A stretch of DNA of 64,000 nucleotides. It comes from CAXBDP01 sp963974465. GTDB lineage: Bacteria; Bacteroidota; Bacteroidia; Cytophagales; Cyclobacteriaceae. The notes under the pieces are model-generated. The model searched no databases. It was not told the DNA's origin and saw nothing but the letters and a program-made list of their open reading frames with translations. The stretch lies in assembly GCA_049340005.1 (NCBI GenBank), contig JBMPIY010000003.1, one strand, 5' to 3'. Made by a program: the position numbers and the translations under genes. Shown piece after piece: positions 45,231 to 54,233 of this stretch; the stretch's first letter is position 1; every line of letters starts with the position of its first letter.

Positions 45231-47675
45231 CTAGATTAATTTTCGCCATTTGGCCAAGCTAGTAATACTAAATGTGGCGAATGACACAACCGTTATGCTA
45301 CTCAATGGCATAAGTATAGCAGCAAAAATGGGAGTTAGGTTCCCGGTAACGGCGAAGGCCAAGCCTACAATATTGTACAGAAATGAAATGCCAAATGCAG
45401 TATAGATAATGCGCTTGCCTATTTTGCTAAAAGAAAGTAAGTCAGGCAGCAAATGGAGTTTTTTTCCATCGAGGATGGCATCACTTGCCGGCGTAAATGT
45501 ATTTACATCGTCGCTAATGGCGATGCCGGCATGGCTACTTCTTAAGGCTATTCCATCATTGAGGCCATCGCCAATCATTGCTACTTTATTTCCAGCACTC
45601 TTTTTAGCAATGATGTATTTCTCCTTATCACCTGGAGTTTGTTTAAAAAACATAGGTGTAGCAGCTGGGAAAATCCCTTCAAGTTCTTTCCTCTGCTGAT
45701 CCGTATCTCCAGAAATTAGCGAGAGACGATAGTTTGCATTCAAATGTGCGATCGTGTCTTTTATGTTTTTTCGGTATTCTGCTTTGATCACAAATCGGCC
45801 TTTGAGTTCGCCATTGATGGCAAGCCATACTTCGCTACCAGAAATTGACTGCTGTGCTTGTATATCCCTAATTCCGTGATTTTGCAAAAAGGTTGCTGAG
45901 CCTAGAAGAAGTTCATTTGTACCAATTAGTGCTTTTATTCCAAGTCCGGGCAGCTCAGCATAATTAGAAAGTTGGCTACTTTTGGATGGTGCTAGTTTTA
46001 GGAAATCAAGAATTTGTCGGCTGAGAATATGCGTCGATTGGCTAGTCAATAGCGCGACCAATTTCTTGTCTTCCTCAGTCAATTCAGCTCCTTCGAAGCT
46101 TACTTTGTTTTTGCCAGTCTGCGTGATGGTGCCAGTTTTGTCGAAAACCAATTCATTAATATCTGCTAAGGTTTCTACCACTAAGGCATTTTTGAGGTAG
46201 AATCCATTGCGACCAAATACGCGCATTACGTTACCTAAAGTAAAAGGCGTGGCCATCGACAACGCACATGGACAAGCCACAATCAATACAGCCGAGAAGG
46301 CATTGAGCGCTTTTGAGCTATCAAAAACCAACCAATAGGCCAATGCTGCAAATGCTATAAATAGCACTACGATAGTGAAATTTTTGCTAATCTTATTGAT
46401 GGTGGCTTCTTTGCTCAAATCGGCCTTTTCTTCACCGGCTTCATTCCAAAGGCTCGTTAGGTAGCTTTGCGAGACGGGTTTTATCACTTCTAATCGGACT
46501 TGTGAGCCCATTTGCCTACCTCCCGCATATATCAACTCCCCTCGGCCAACTTTCATCGGTTCTATTTCGCCTGAAACGAAACTGTAATCGATACGAGCGT
46601 CACCTTCTATCAATCTACTATCCGCTGGTATTAACTCTTGATTTCTGATCATAATATGATCGCCGCAATCGAGGTCATTTATAGGTGTAGAAATTATTTC
46701 TCCTTTTATCCATTTACCCACAGCCACTGGGAAATAGGCCTTGTAATCCCGCTCAAAAGACAGGCTTTCGTATGTTCTACTTTGAAACCATCTACCTACC
46801 AAAAGAAAAAACAACAAGCCAGCCAATGAATCGAAATAGCCTGCCCCCGTATTTGAAAGCAGCTCATAAGTGCTTCGGAAAAATAATGCAACGATTCCCA
46901 ATACAATGGGGAAATCGATATTGATAAAGCCTTTTCGCAATGCTTTAAAGGCAGATTCATAATATGGCGTGGCACAAAAAAGAACTACGGGAAGAGCCAA
47001 AGCTAAATTTAGGTAGCCAATAAATACACGAATTGATTCATCGCTAAGTCCTTCGAAGCCAAAATATTCCGGAAAACTTAGAAGCATAATATTGCCAAAG
47101 CAAAAGCCGGCCACGCCTACACGTAATACCAATCCATTGCTGATCTTTTTCCCTTTTTTTCCTTCATAATCTTGCAAGGAAAATTCGGGTTCATAGCCAA
47201 TGGTTGTGAGAAGTTCCGCAATTTGCTTTAAGCTAGTTTCCTGCGGATTGTAATCTAGTCTGAGCTCTTTGCTAAGGAAATTAACGCGGGAGGATATAAT
47301 TCCCTCACTAAGTTTTGCGAGGTTCTCGAGTAGCCAAATGCATGAGCTACAATGAATTGCTGGTAATGAAAGACGTACTTTCTCTCTATCGTCCGAGGCA
47401 AAGTCAAGCAGTTTTGATTTGATGTCAGCATTATCCAAATAATCGAATTTTCCTTCGAACTGTCTAGCTTTTAGCCTGATGCCGGGATTTTTTTCAAGAT
47501 CGTAATATTCACAAAGATCATTTTCGCTTAGGATTTCATATACAGTTTGGCAACCAAGGCAACAAAAGTCCTTGTCATGTATATGAATATGCTCATCTTC
47601 GATTGGGCCTCCACAATGATAGCATTCAGTAGCTACAAGTTTCTGCACGGGTTTTTCTTCCACCTCAATTGCCAT
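45231..47675 (-). CDS. ccoI: Copper-transporting P1B-ATPase (CcoI/FixI-like)
   Basis: The 814-residue heavy-metal P-type ATPase exports Cu(I) for cbb3 oxidase assembly. The N-terminal zinc-ribbon-like part has CYHCGGPIEDEHIHIHDKDF followed by CCLGC. An HMA-like region follows with AIHCSSCIWLLENL (CxxC). The metal site CPC is in VACPCALSMATP, the phospho-Asp is in FDKTGTITQTGK, and the hinge GDGLND lies near the end. It has about eight transmembrane segments. Together with ccoS it forms the maturation pair, but the oxidase structural genes are not within the window. Two octamers lie in it, one per orientation (46519, 47286). Confidence 0.93.
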   Translation of the reverse strand: MAIEVEEKPVQKLVATECYHCGGPIEDEHIHIHDKDFCCLGCQTVYEILSENDLCEYYDLEKNPGIRLKARQFEGKFDYLDNADIKSKLLDFASDDREKVRLSLPAIHCSSCIWLLENLAKLSEGIISSRVNFLSKELRLDYNPQETSLKQIAELLTTIGYEPEFSLQDYEGKKGKKISNGLVLRVGVAGFCFGNIMLLSFPEYFGFEGLSDESIRVFIGYLNLALALPVVLFCATPYYESAFKALRKGFINIDFPIVLGIVALFFRSTYELLSNTGAGYFDSLAGLLFFLLVGRWFQSRTYESLSFERDYKAYFPVAVGKWIKGEIISTPINDLDCGDHIMIRNQELIPADSRLIEGDARIDYSFVSGEIEPMKVGRGELIYAGGRQMGSQVRLEVIKPVSQSYLTSLWNEAGEEKADLSKEATINKISKNFTIVVLFIAFAALAYWLVFDSSKALNAFSAVLIVACPCALSMATPFTLGNVMRVFGRNGFYLKNALVVETLADINELVFDKTGTITQTGKNKVSFEGAELTEEDKKLVALLTSQSTHILSRQILDFLKLAPSKSSQLSNYAELPGLGIKALIGTNELLLGSATFLQNHGIRDIQAQQSISGSEVWLAINGELKGRFVIKAEYRKNIKDTIAHLNANYRLSLISGDTDQQRKELEGIFPAATPMFFKQTPGDKEKYIIAKKSAGNKVAMIGDGLNDGIALRSSHAGIAISDDVNTFTPASDAILDGKKLHLLPDLLSFSKIGKRIIYTAFGISFLYNIVGLAFAVTGNLTPIFAAILMPLSSITVVSFATFSITSLAKWRKLI

Positions 47676-47862
47676 GTTGATCGAATCATAAATTAGTGAT
47701 GCAAAGATGCAGATGCAAGCTATCCGAAAATATGATATTGGTCAGCAATTGTGATTTGCTGTATAAATGCTTGAAAGTTAAATATTTCTAAGGCTGATTA
47801 AACTATGTCATAGCATTTGCAATCAAAGCATTGTGATTTGGAAAAACTAAACAAAAAATAAT

Positions 47863-48399
47863 ATGAGAAAGCAAATGATTTTCACTTTGGCATTACTGTT
47901 TGTAAGCCTAGTGAGTGCAGATCTAATGGCACAAAAAGTAGGTGCTGAAAACCAACAAGAAAGACAAAGACCAATGATGCAAAATCGAATGCAGCAAGGT
48001 CAAGGTCAGCGGGCAATGAATGTCTTTACTGAAGAGCAAAAAGAAGCAATGAAGCAGCTTAGGCTTGAGCATTTGGAAGCGACTACTCCGTTGAGAAATG
48101 AATTGAATGAATTGCGTGCTAGTCAGAAAAGCCTGATGGCAAGCGAAAGTCCAGATCAAGGACAAATCAATGCGGTAATTGATAGAATTACTCAGATTAA
48201 TGGTCAATTGCTAAAAGAGAGAGCAGCGCAGCAGATTGAGTTTAGAGCATTGCTTACAGATGAGCAAAGAATTAAAATGGATGCTATGCGTGCAAATCGT
48301 GGCGAAAGAGGTGCTAAAATGCGCCAAGGACAGCAAGGAAGAAGGCAATCTGAAGGTCGCCGTTCGATGGCACCAAGAAGGCCAATGAGAGATAGATAG
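47863..48399 (+). CDS. Spy/CpxP-like periplasmic protein (LTxxQ motifs)
   Basis: The 178-residue protein has a signal peptide (MRKQMIFTLALLFVSLVSADLMAQ). The mature part carries two LTxxQ-like motifs (FTEEQKEAM near residue 57 and LTDEQRIKM near 130) separated by a long helix (LRNELNELRASQKSLMAS). This is the layout of the Spy/CpxP chaperone family that handles envelope stress and metal exposure. The tail is Arg/Gly/Gln-rich and probably disordered. Placement beside a copper ATPase agrees with a metal-stress role. It is convergent with a metalloprotease gene, separated by a perfect terminator. Confidence 0.7.
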   Translation: MRKQMIFTLALLFVSLVSADLMAQKVGAENQQERQRPMMQNRMQQGQGQRAMNVFTEEQKEAMKQLRLEHLEATTPLRNELNELRASQKSLMASESPDQGQINAVIDRITQINGQLLKERAAQQIEFRALLTDEQRIKMDAMRANRGERGAKMRQGQQGRRQSEGRRSMAPRRPMRDR

Positions 48400-48415
48400 G
48401 TTTATGCCATTAAAT

Positions 48416-48451
48416 AAAAATGCCCTCTGATAAATTTCAGAGGGCATTTTT
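48416..48451. terminator. Bidirectional terminator (15-base perfect stem)
   Basis: AAAAATGCCCTCTGA pairs perfectly with TCAGAGGGCATTTTT across a six-base loop. It lies between the convergent Spy-like and metalloprotease genes. Confidence 0.9.
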
Positions 48452-48472
48452 ATTATTTAAATATGTCGATCC

Positions 48473-50974
48473 TTATTTAGGATCTAAGATATTATCAATT
48501 CTTACAATCAAGTCATCCACATGTATTTGGCTCATACGATCACCAAATCTAGCACGTGCATTTCTTAGGTTCGTTTGAAGTGTTTTCAATTCAGCTCTTG
48601 AAATAGCTGGAATATCAGATTGGCTAGTGTTGATTGCAGTACCACCACCGAAGAAACCTCCCGCAGCTGGTTGTTCAGCCTTAACAAGGGTTTCTAATCT
48701 TTCAATATGCGCACGTTGCAATGCTCTTCTGTAAGGGTCTATAGTAGTTCCATTGGAAAGTTCAGACCAAATACCACTACGTAAGTCAGCATATAAGTCA
48801 GTCATTGTGTAAGCATTTGCTCCGTTTAGCGTTTGGTTTTCAATCATTCTACCAAGACGACGTGGCTCTAGAATAGAAGATAAAGTGCCTGTTTGCAATC
48901 CGCGAACTCTCTCTTGAATACCAAAATCTTGAGTTTTGGAAATGATATCCTTATCGATCATCCAAGTTGGCGTTTTGAATAATTGCTCATTCAAGAATGC
49001 TACGGCTCTTTTTTGAGTGTCTTTAGAAGCGTGAGTATATACAGCACCTTCTTCATCGTACGTTTTGTACACTTCATACACACCACCGATATTTGTGCGA
49101 ACATGACCCATGTAACGACCAAATTGAGTAGCAACTTGACCATACATTTCTTCTAGATCGCTGTAATCTTTACCATCTTCTTGTGTCCATTCGATAAGGT
49201 TTGGAACAATTCTCTTCAAGTTGGCAATACCATAAGTACTCGCTTTCATGGCATCATCACCCAAATCTTCAGACTGTGCACTTGGATCATTAGGATTGCC
49301 TTGACGACCATAACGGTACGCTGGGGCACCTTTTTTGTCAAGAATCCACTGATTTAATGTAGGCACTTCTTCTTCAGGAGTGTTTGCATCCAATATTGGT
49401 CTATAGCCCCATGACACTGAAAATTCATCATATTCACCAATTTTGGCCAATAAGTTCACATCATCACCTGGCTGAGCGATGTAGTTGAATCTAGCATAAT
49501 CCATAATTGATGGAGCAGTACCTCTGTCTTTAGTAAATGTAGACGAACGAAGACTATCTACAGGGTATGCATGGCTAGCTGAGAAATTGTGTGGTAGGCC
49601 TAAAGTATGGCCAACCTCATGAGATGAAACGAAACGAACCAAATCGCCCATTACCTCATCCTTGAATTTTACAGAACGAGCTTCAGGGTTTACTGCTGCT
49701 GTTTGGATAAAATACCAGTTACGAACCAAGTTCATTACGTTGTGGTACCAACCAATATGAGATTCCATAATTTCGCCTGATCTTGGATCAGAAACGTGTG
49801 GGCCATAAGCATTCTGAATATCAGAAGCGAAATAGCGAATTACTGAATATCTTGAATCATCCACATCCCACTCAGGATCTTCTTCAGGTGTAGGAGGGTC
49901 TAGTGCATAAATTGCATTTTTGAAACCAGCAGCTTCAAAAGCTACTTGCCAATCATCCACACCTTGCTTTAGGAATGGTCTCCATTTTTCTGGAGTAGCT
50001 GGGTCAATGTAGAAAATAATTGGTTTTACAGGCTCAACTAGTTCGCCTCTTTTGAATTTCTCCTCATCACCAGGCTTCACTTCAAGTCTCCATCTGTCCA
50101 AATACCTTCTAGTTTCAGCTTTTTGTGCATCAAGACCAAAATCTACCTGACGTGTTGTAAACCAACCAACCCTTTGATCTGCAATACGCGGCATCATTGG
50201 AACGGCAGGTAATAATAACATAGAGTTATTGATCTCAATTGAAATTGAGTTATTGCTTCTATTTGAAGGAGGCTCGGATGCGTTATAAGTTTTTACGTGT
50301 CTTATCTCAAGGTTTTCAGGGAAACTCTTTAAAAATTCAACGTATGAACGTGATGCGTCTAATGAGGTAACTCTATATTGAGTACGTCTATTTCCAGGCA
50401 TACCGAAAGGACGTGTATCTTTTTCCCACAGATCTGTTACGTCAATTACGATAGTTTCTTCACCTTCACCTAAAGCTTTGATATCAAAAATACCAACGAT
50501 AGGTTCAAAGTTTGAGTTTTTAACGGAAGTTGATATTGGTAATGAATCATTCGCAACATTTTGGTAAGAAACTTCTCTCAAGGTGATTTTATCATCTTTC
50601 AAGCGTTCCCATCTTAGCACTTGGCTATTGATTTGTTCACCACCATAACCAATACCTGTAGCAGTTTTGGCAATTCTAGACACCATTAGCATATCTCTGC
50701 CCAATAAGCGAACTGGGATTTCAAAGAAATATTTTTTGTCTAAATAGTGAACATCAAACATTCCGTTATCCGTAACTGCCTCATCAGTAATTACTTCTTT
50801 GTAAGGTTTGATGCCATTTTTGTTAGCAGCAGGCTTAGCTGGTGCTGTAGCAGCAGGGGGCGTCTCGGCCTGCTGATTTCTGTTTCGGCGATTTTGGGCA
50901 TCTGCATCTAATGCAGAAGAACCCACAATCATAGCCGCCGCTACAATCATTGCCGACATTCTAATTCTCGTCAT
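48473..50974 (-). CDS. Zinc-dependent metalloprotease (DUF4953/DUF5117-type)
   Basis: The 833-residue protein has a signal peptide (MTRIRMSAMIVAAAMIVGSSALDADAQ). It contains the long DUF5117 and DUF4953-like regions typical of large secreted zinc metalloproteases of Bacteroidota. The metzincin-type zinc site is HEVGHTLGLPH (about residues 451-461) with a downstream SIMDY Met turn. Its targets are unknown. It could degrade extracellular proteins for nutrition or act in envelope turnover. No type IX secretion tail is evident. It is a single gene read toward the Spy-like gene. The coding sequence has one octamer near its 3' end (48657). Confidence 0.85.
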   Translation of the reverse strand: MTRIRMSAMIVAAAMIVGSSALDADAQNRRNRNQQAETPPAATAPAKPAANKNGIKPYKEVITDEAVTDNGMFDVHYLDKKYFFEIPVRLLGRDMLMVSRIAKTATGIGYGGEQINSQVLRWERLKDDKITLREVSYQNVANDSLPISTSVKNSNFEPIVGIFDIKALGEGEETIVIDVTDLWEKDTRPFGMPGNRRTQYRVTSLDASRSYVEFLKSFPENLEIRHVKTYNASEPPSNRSNNSISIEINNSMLLLPAVPMMPRIADQRVGWFTTRQVDFGLDAQKAETRRYLDRWRLEVKPGDEEKFKRGELVEPVKPIIFYIDPATPEKWRPFLKQGVDDWQVAFEAAGFKNAIYALDPPTPEEDPEWDVDDSRYSVIRYFASDIQNAYGPHVSDPRSGEIMESHIGWYHNVMNLVRNWYFIQTAAVNPEARSVKFKDEVMGDLVRFVSSHEVGHTLGLPHNFSASHAYPVDSLRSSTFTKDRGTAPSIMDYARFNYIAQPGDDVNLLAKIGEYDEFSVSWGYRPILDANTPEEEVPTLNQWILDKKGAPAYRYGRQGNPNDPSAQSEDLGDDAMKASTYGIANLKRIVPNLIEWTQEDGKDYSDLEEMYGQVATQFGRYMGHVRTNIGGVYEVYKTYDEEGAVYTHASKDTQKRAVAFLNEQLFKTPTWMIDKDIISKTQDFGIQERVRGLQTGTLSSILEPRRLGRMIENQTLNGANAYTMTDLYADLRSGIWSELSNGTTIDPYRRALQRAHIERLETLVKAEQPAAGGFFGGGTAINTSQSDIPAISRAELKTLQTNLRNARARFGDRMSQIHVDDLIVRIDNILDPK

Positions 50975-51097
50975 TCGTGTTTATGGTTTGTCTGTTTTTA
51001 AAATAATAGGAAGCCAAATTAGGTTTTTTAATGTGATTTTTACTAACAATTTTAATATAAATGGCTTTTAAAGAGGAAATATTTGTATATATAACCA

Positions 51098-52198
51098 ATG
51101 AACGTAAATGTGAAAAATGTGGTAATTATCGGCGCAGGACTTTCGGGTCTTACAGCAGCCATATTATTAGCTCGAAAAGGGCGGGAGGTTACTCTATTTG
51201 AGAAGAAAAGATTTCCATTTCATAGAGTCTGCGGAGAGTATATTTCCAACGAAGCAAAACCCTTTTTGGAGCGAGAGAATTTATTACCTTCAGATATTGA
51301 ACTTCCTAATATCACAAATTTTGAGTTTAGCAATTCCAAGGGGAAGGGCTTTCAGATTCCACTAGATTTGGGTGGTTTCGGTATTAGTAGATACCTCTTA
51401 GACATGCATTTATGGGACATTGCGAAAAAGGAAGGTGTCAATTGCCGTGAACTTACAGATGTAATTAAATTGGAATTTAAGGATCAAACTTTTGATCTAA
51501 CACTTTCAGATAATTCAATTCTCACAGCCAAGCATGTACTTGGAGCATTTGGAAAGAAATCCAGACTTGATAATGTATTGTCACGCTCTTTCCTAAATGC
51601 AGAAGCTCCATACATTGGGGTGAAATATCATATCAAAGCCAAATTCCCTTCTGATAAGGTCGCTCTGCATAATTTCAATGGAGGCTATTGCGGAGTAAGT
51701 TCGATCGAATCAGGCAAAACAAATTTGTGCTATCTAGCTCATCGCAAGGATCTAAAGGCTCAAGGTAGTATTAGATCAATGGAGGAAGCCTTACTTTTTC
51801 AAAATCCACATCTTAAAAAGCTATTTCAAGAGAGTGAGTTTTTATTTGATCAACCAGAGGTTATCAATGCCTTTACATTCGCCAGCAAAGAACCTATCGA
51901 AAATCATGTGTTGATAATTGGCGATGCAGCAGGTTTGATTACGCCTCTTTGTGGTAATGGAATGTCTATTGCCATTCGATCAGGTAAAATGGCAGCGGAA
52001 AGCCTGCTAAATTTTTCAGACAGATCAGCGATTGAAAAAGACTATAAAACTGAGTGGACAAAAGAATTTGCCTTTAGACTTAAAGCTGGTAGAGCTATTC
52101 AAAGGATGTTCGGCAATAATCTAACAAGCAGTTTGGCTGCAAAAATGCCATTTTTAGGAAAAATGCTAATGCCTTTGACTCATGGGAAGACCTTTTAA
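51098..52198 (+). CDS. FAD-dependent oxidoreductase (geranylgeranyl-reductase-like) of the PKS cluster
   Basis: The 366-residue flavoprotein starts with a dinucleotide fold (VVIIGAGLSGLTAAILLARKG; Gly12, Gly14, Gly17). Its second FAD motif is IGDAAGLITPLCGNGMSIAI near residue 275. KRFPFHRVCGEYISNE at about residue 36 matches the geranylgeranyl reductase/halogenase-type monooxygenase family. It has no Trp-x-Trp-x-Ile halogenase motif, so hydroxylation or double-bond reduction is more likely. It is convergent with the UbiA gene (26 bases between stops), in the block with a type III PKS and a methyltransferase. Confidence 0.8.
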   Translation: MNVNVKNVVIIGAGLSGLTAAILLARKGREVTLFEKKRFPFHRVCGEYISNEAKPFLERENLLPSDIELPNITNFEFSNSKGKGFQIPLDLGGFGISRYLLDMHLWDIAKKEGVNCRELTDVIKLEFKDQTFDLTLSDNSILTAKHVLGAFGKKSRLDNVLSRSFLNAEAPYIGVKYHIKAKFPSDKVALHNFNGGYCGVSSIESGKTNLCYLAHRKDLKAQGSIRSMEEALLFQNPHLKKLFQESEFLFDQPEVINAFTFASKEPIENHVLIIGDAAGLITPLCGNGMSIAIRSGKMAAESLLNFSDRSAIEKDYKTEWTKEFAFRLKAGRAIQRMFGNNLTSSLAAKMPFLGKMLMPLTHGKTF

Positions 52199-52223
52199 AG
52201 ATTCGAAATTTATGGATATTAAC

Positions 52224-53114
52224 TTAGAAAACTTGCCCAACATTAGTGCGATCAAGCCAAAACCAAATAAAAAAAGCATTGAGACAAATAGCTGATACGA
52301 AATTCATCCACATCGTCCATTTGTAGGAGGCATATTTAGGTCGGTGACGAACCATCAAATACCACAACCCAAAGAAGAGGATAATTGGTGCTAAGAAAAA
52401 TTGAAAGACCAATGCATATTTACTATTGTGGTAATGGTTAAAGTAAAAGATAAATCCTAAATCAGCGATGAGAAACATACCTGCTGCAAATCGAAATGTG
52501 CCTTTGATGCCTAGCAATTGACTAATGGTGATATCTCCCCGCTTTTTGTCCTCATCGTGCTGGTAAACCTGAGTAATAGGAAATGAGCCCCATAGGATGA
52601 CAGAGCAAAGCAATGCTGGCGCTATTATTTGAGGCCTCAGAGCCAATTCCAATGAATAGCCATTTATACCAATATAAGCAGTGATAAATGTATAAAAACC
52701 TTGAAAGAGGCCTGCCGCCATCCAACCATACCAAGGGTATTTTTTTAGCCTTACCCAAGGATGACTATAGGCTCTCGAAATTAAGATATATCCTAAAACC
52801 AATAAAGCGAACGTGAGACCAATTTTATCGTATGATAGATACAATGCAGCAATATCTAGCACCGTTGCCGCCCAATACAACCCTAGGTTTACTTTAGGAG
52901 GATTTTTAAGTAAGCCGATACTTTTTTCATCTTTGTCAAAATAAGAATTGAAAGCGTTGCTTGCTGGATATACCAATAGGTGAAAAATTAAAAACACCCA
53001 TAATATTCCATTTTCGGTGAAATTTGGTGAAATCGCTAAAGCAAAAAAGAATACTGGCATCAACAAAATGGAAAAGGGAATTCTCAGATGCAAAAGAATA
53101 GACTTCATAGACAA
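52224..53114 (-). CDS. UbiA-family prenyltransferase
   Basis: The 296-residue membrane protein has about eight transmembrane helices. The first Asp-rich motif is NAFNSYFDKDEKS (Asn53, Asp60, Asp62), and the second is YQHDEDKKRGDIT (Asp187-Asp194). Both are needed for Mg-prenyl-diphosphate binding in UbiA enzymes. It transfers an isoprenoid chain to an aromatic ring or a similar acceptor. The neighbouring type III PKS can supply a phenolic or pyrone acceptor, so a prenylated polyketide is a likely product. It is divergent from the PKS gene with only 33 bases between starts, so the two share a tight promoter region. Confidence 0.82.
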   Translation of the reverse strand: MSMKSILLHLRIPFSILLMPVFFFALAISPNFTENGILWVFLIFHLLVYPASNAFNSYFDKDEKSIGLLKNPPKVNLGLYWAATVLDIAALYLSYDKIGLTFALLVLGYILISRAYSHPWVRLKKYPWYGWMAAGLFQGFYTFITAYIGINGYSLELALRPQIIAPALLCSVILWGSFPITQVYQHDEDKKRGDITISQLLGIKGTFRFAAGMFLIADLGFIFYFNHYHNSKYALVFQFFLAPIILFFGLWYLMVRHRPKYASYKWTMWMNFVSAICLNAFFIWFWLDRTNVGQVF

Positions 53115-53147
53115 ACAAGTTATGGTTTTTTTGTTTAATATAACATT

Positions 53148-54233
53148 ATGCCAGCATACTTAACTGCACTTGGAACGTCCCTCCCACCTTTTGGTTTTTC
53201 ACAAAGAGACCTTTTAGATTTTATGATCAAGGCGCATGAACTTTCCGCTTATGAGGCGCATCAATTATCAGTTTTGTATAGAGCAAGTGGCATTCAAAAA
53301 AGGCACTCCGTTTTGGCTGATTTCGGTCAAAAAAGTGAAGATCAAACATTTTTTCCCAACAATAAATCACTCGAACCCTTTCCTCATACTAGAAAGCGGA
53401 TGGACACTTATTTCGAGAATGCCCTCCCGCTTAGTTTGAATGCAATAGAAAGCGGGAGGATAAATACCGAAGGAATCACGCACTTGATTACAGTGACCTG
53501 TACTGGTTTGCAAGCGCCAGGTCTTGATATCCAACTCTTAAGTCATCTCCATATTGAGCAAGGTGTCGAACGATATGGAATTCAGTTTATGGGTTGCTAT
53601 GCAGCTATTCCAGCACTCCGCTTAGCAAAATCCCTCTGTGAAAGTAAGCCTGGCAGCAAAGTATTAATCGTTTGCTTGGAGCTATGCACCCTACATTTCC
53701 AAAAGGAACCTACAGCGGATAATTTACTTGCCAATTGCTTATTTGCAGATGGTTGTGCAGCTGCTTTGGTTTCAGCTAATAAGGGCACAGATGCTTGTTT
53801 CGAGATAATGGATTCCTTTTCAGCCATAATTGACGAAGGGAAAGATGATATGGCTTGGCATGCAGGCATTTTCGGTTTCGAGATGAAGCTCAGCCAGCAG
53901 ATACCAGCCATTTTACAAAAGCATATTGTTAAGTTGCGTGGGTCATTAGAAGCTGCGCTAGGAATGGAAATAGATACTAATTGGGAGTTTGCAATTCATC
54001 CTGGAGGCAAAGGAATTGTAGAAAGTATTGGACGAGCATTTGAATTGGAGAAGGAAAAATTGATCTCCTCACTAAAAGTGCTTCGTGAACATGGGAACAT
54101 GAGCTCTCCTACAATCTTATTTGTATTGAAGGAATTTATGAATATGGGTTTCCGAGAAAATAAAGAAATCCTCAGTTTGGCCTTTGGTCCAGGGTTGAGT
54201 TTCGAAGCACTTCATTTAACTTATCATGCCTGA
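53148..54233 (+). CDS. Type III polyketide synthase (chalcone/stilbene synthase-like)
   Basis: The 361-residue homodimeric thiolase-fold enzyme builds pyrones, resorcinols or phloroglucinols from acyl-CoA and malonyl-CoA without a carrier protein. The full catalytic triad is visible: Cys150 (FMGCYAAI), His284 (AIHPGGKGI) and Asn317 (HGNMSSPT). A second Cys-rich helix (IVCLELCTLHF) follows as in bacterial members. Its stop overlaps the next gene's ATG by eight bases, so PKS and methyltransferase are coupled. With UbiA and the FAD enzyme it forms a compact biosynthetic block. The product is unknown. Two octamers in opposite directions lie 22 bases apart here (53423, 53452). Confidence 0.9.
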   Translation: MPAYLTALGTSLPPFGFSQRDLLDFMIKAHELSAYEAHQLSVLYRASGIQKRHSVLADFGQKSEDQTFFPNNKSLEPFPHTRKRMDTYFENALPLSLNAIESGRINTEGITHLITVTCTGLQAPGLDIQLLSHLHIEQGVERYGIQFMGCYAAIPALRLAKSLCESKPGSKVLIVCLELCTLHFQKEPTADNLLANCLFADGCAAALVSANKGTDACFEIMDSFSAIIDEGKDDMAWHAGIFGFEMKLSQQIPAILQKHIVKLRGSLEAALGMEIDTNWEFAIHPGGKGIVESIGRAFELEKEKLISSLKVLREHGNMSSPTILFVLKEFMNMGFRENKEILSLAFGPGLSFEALHLTYHA

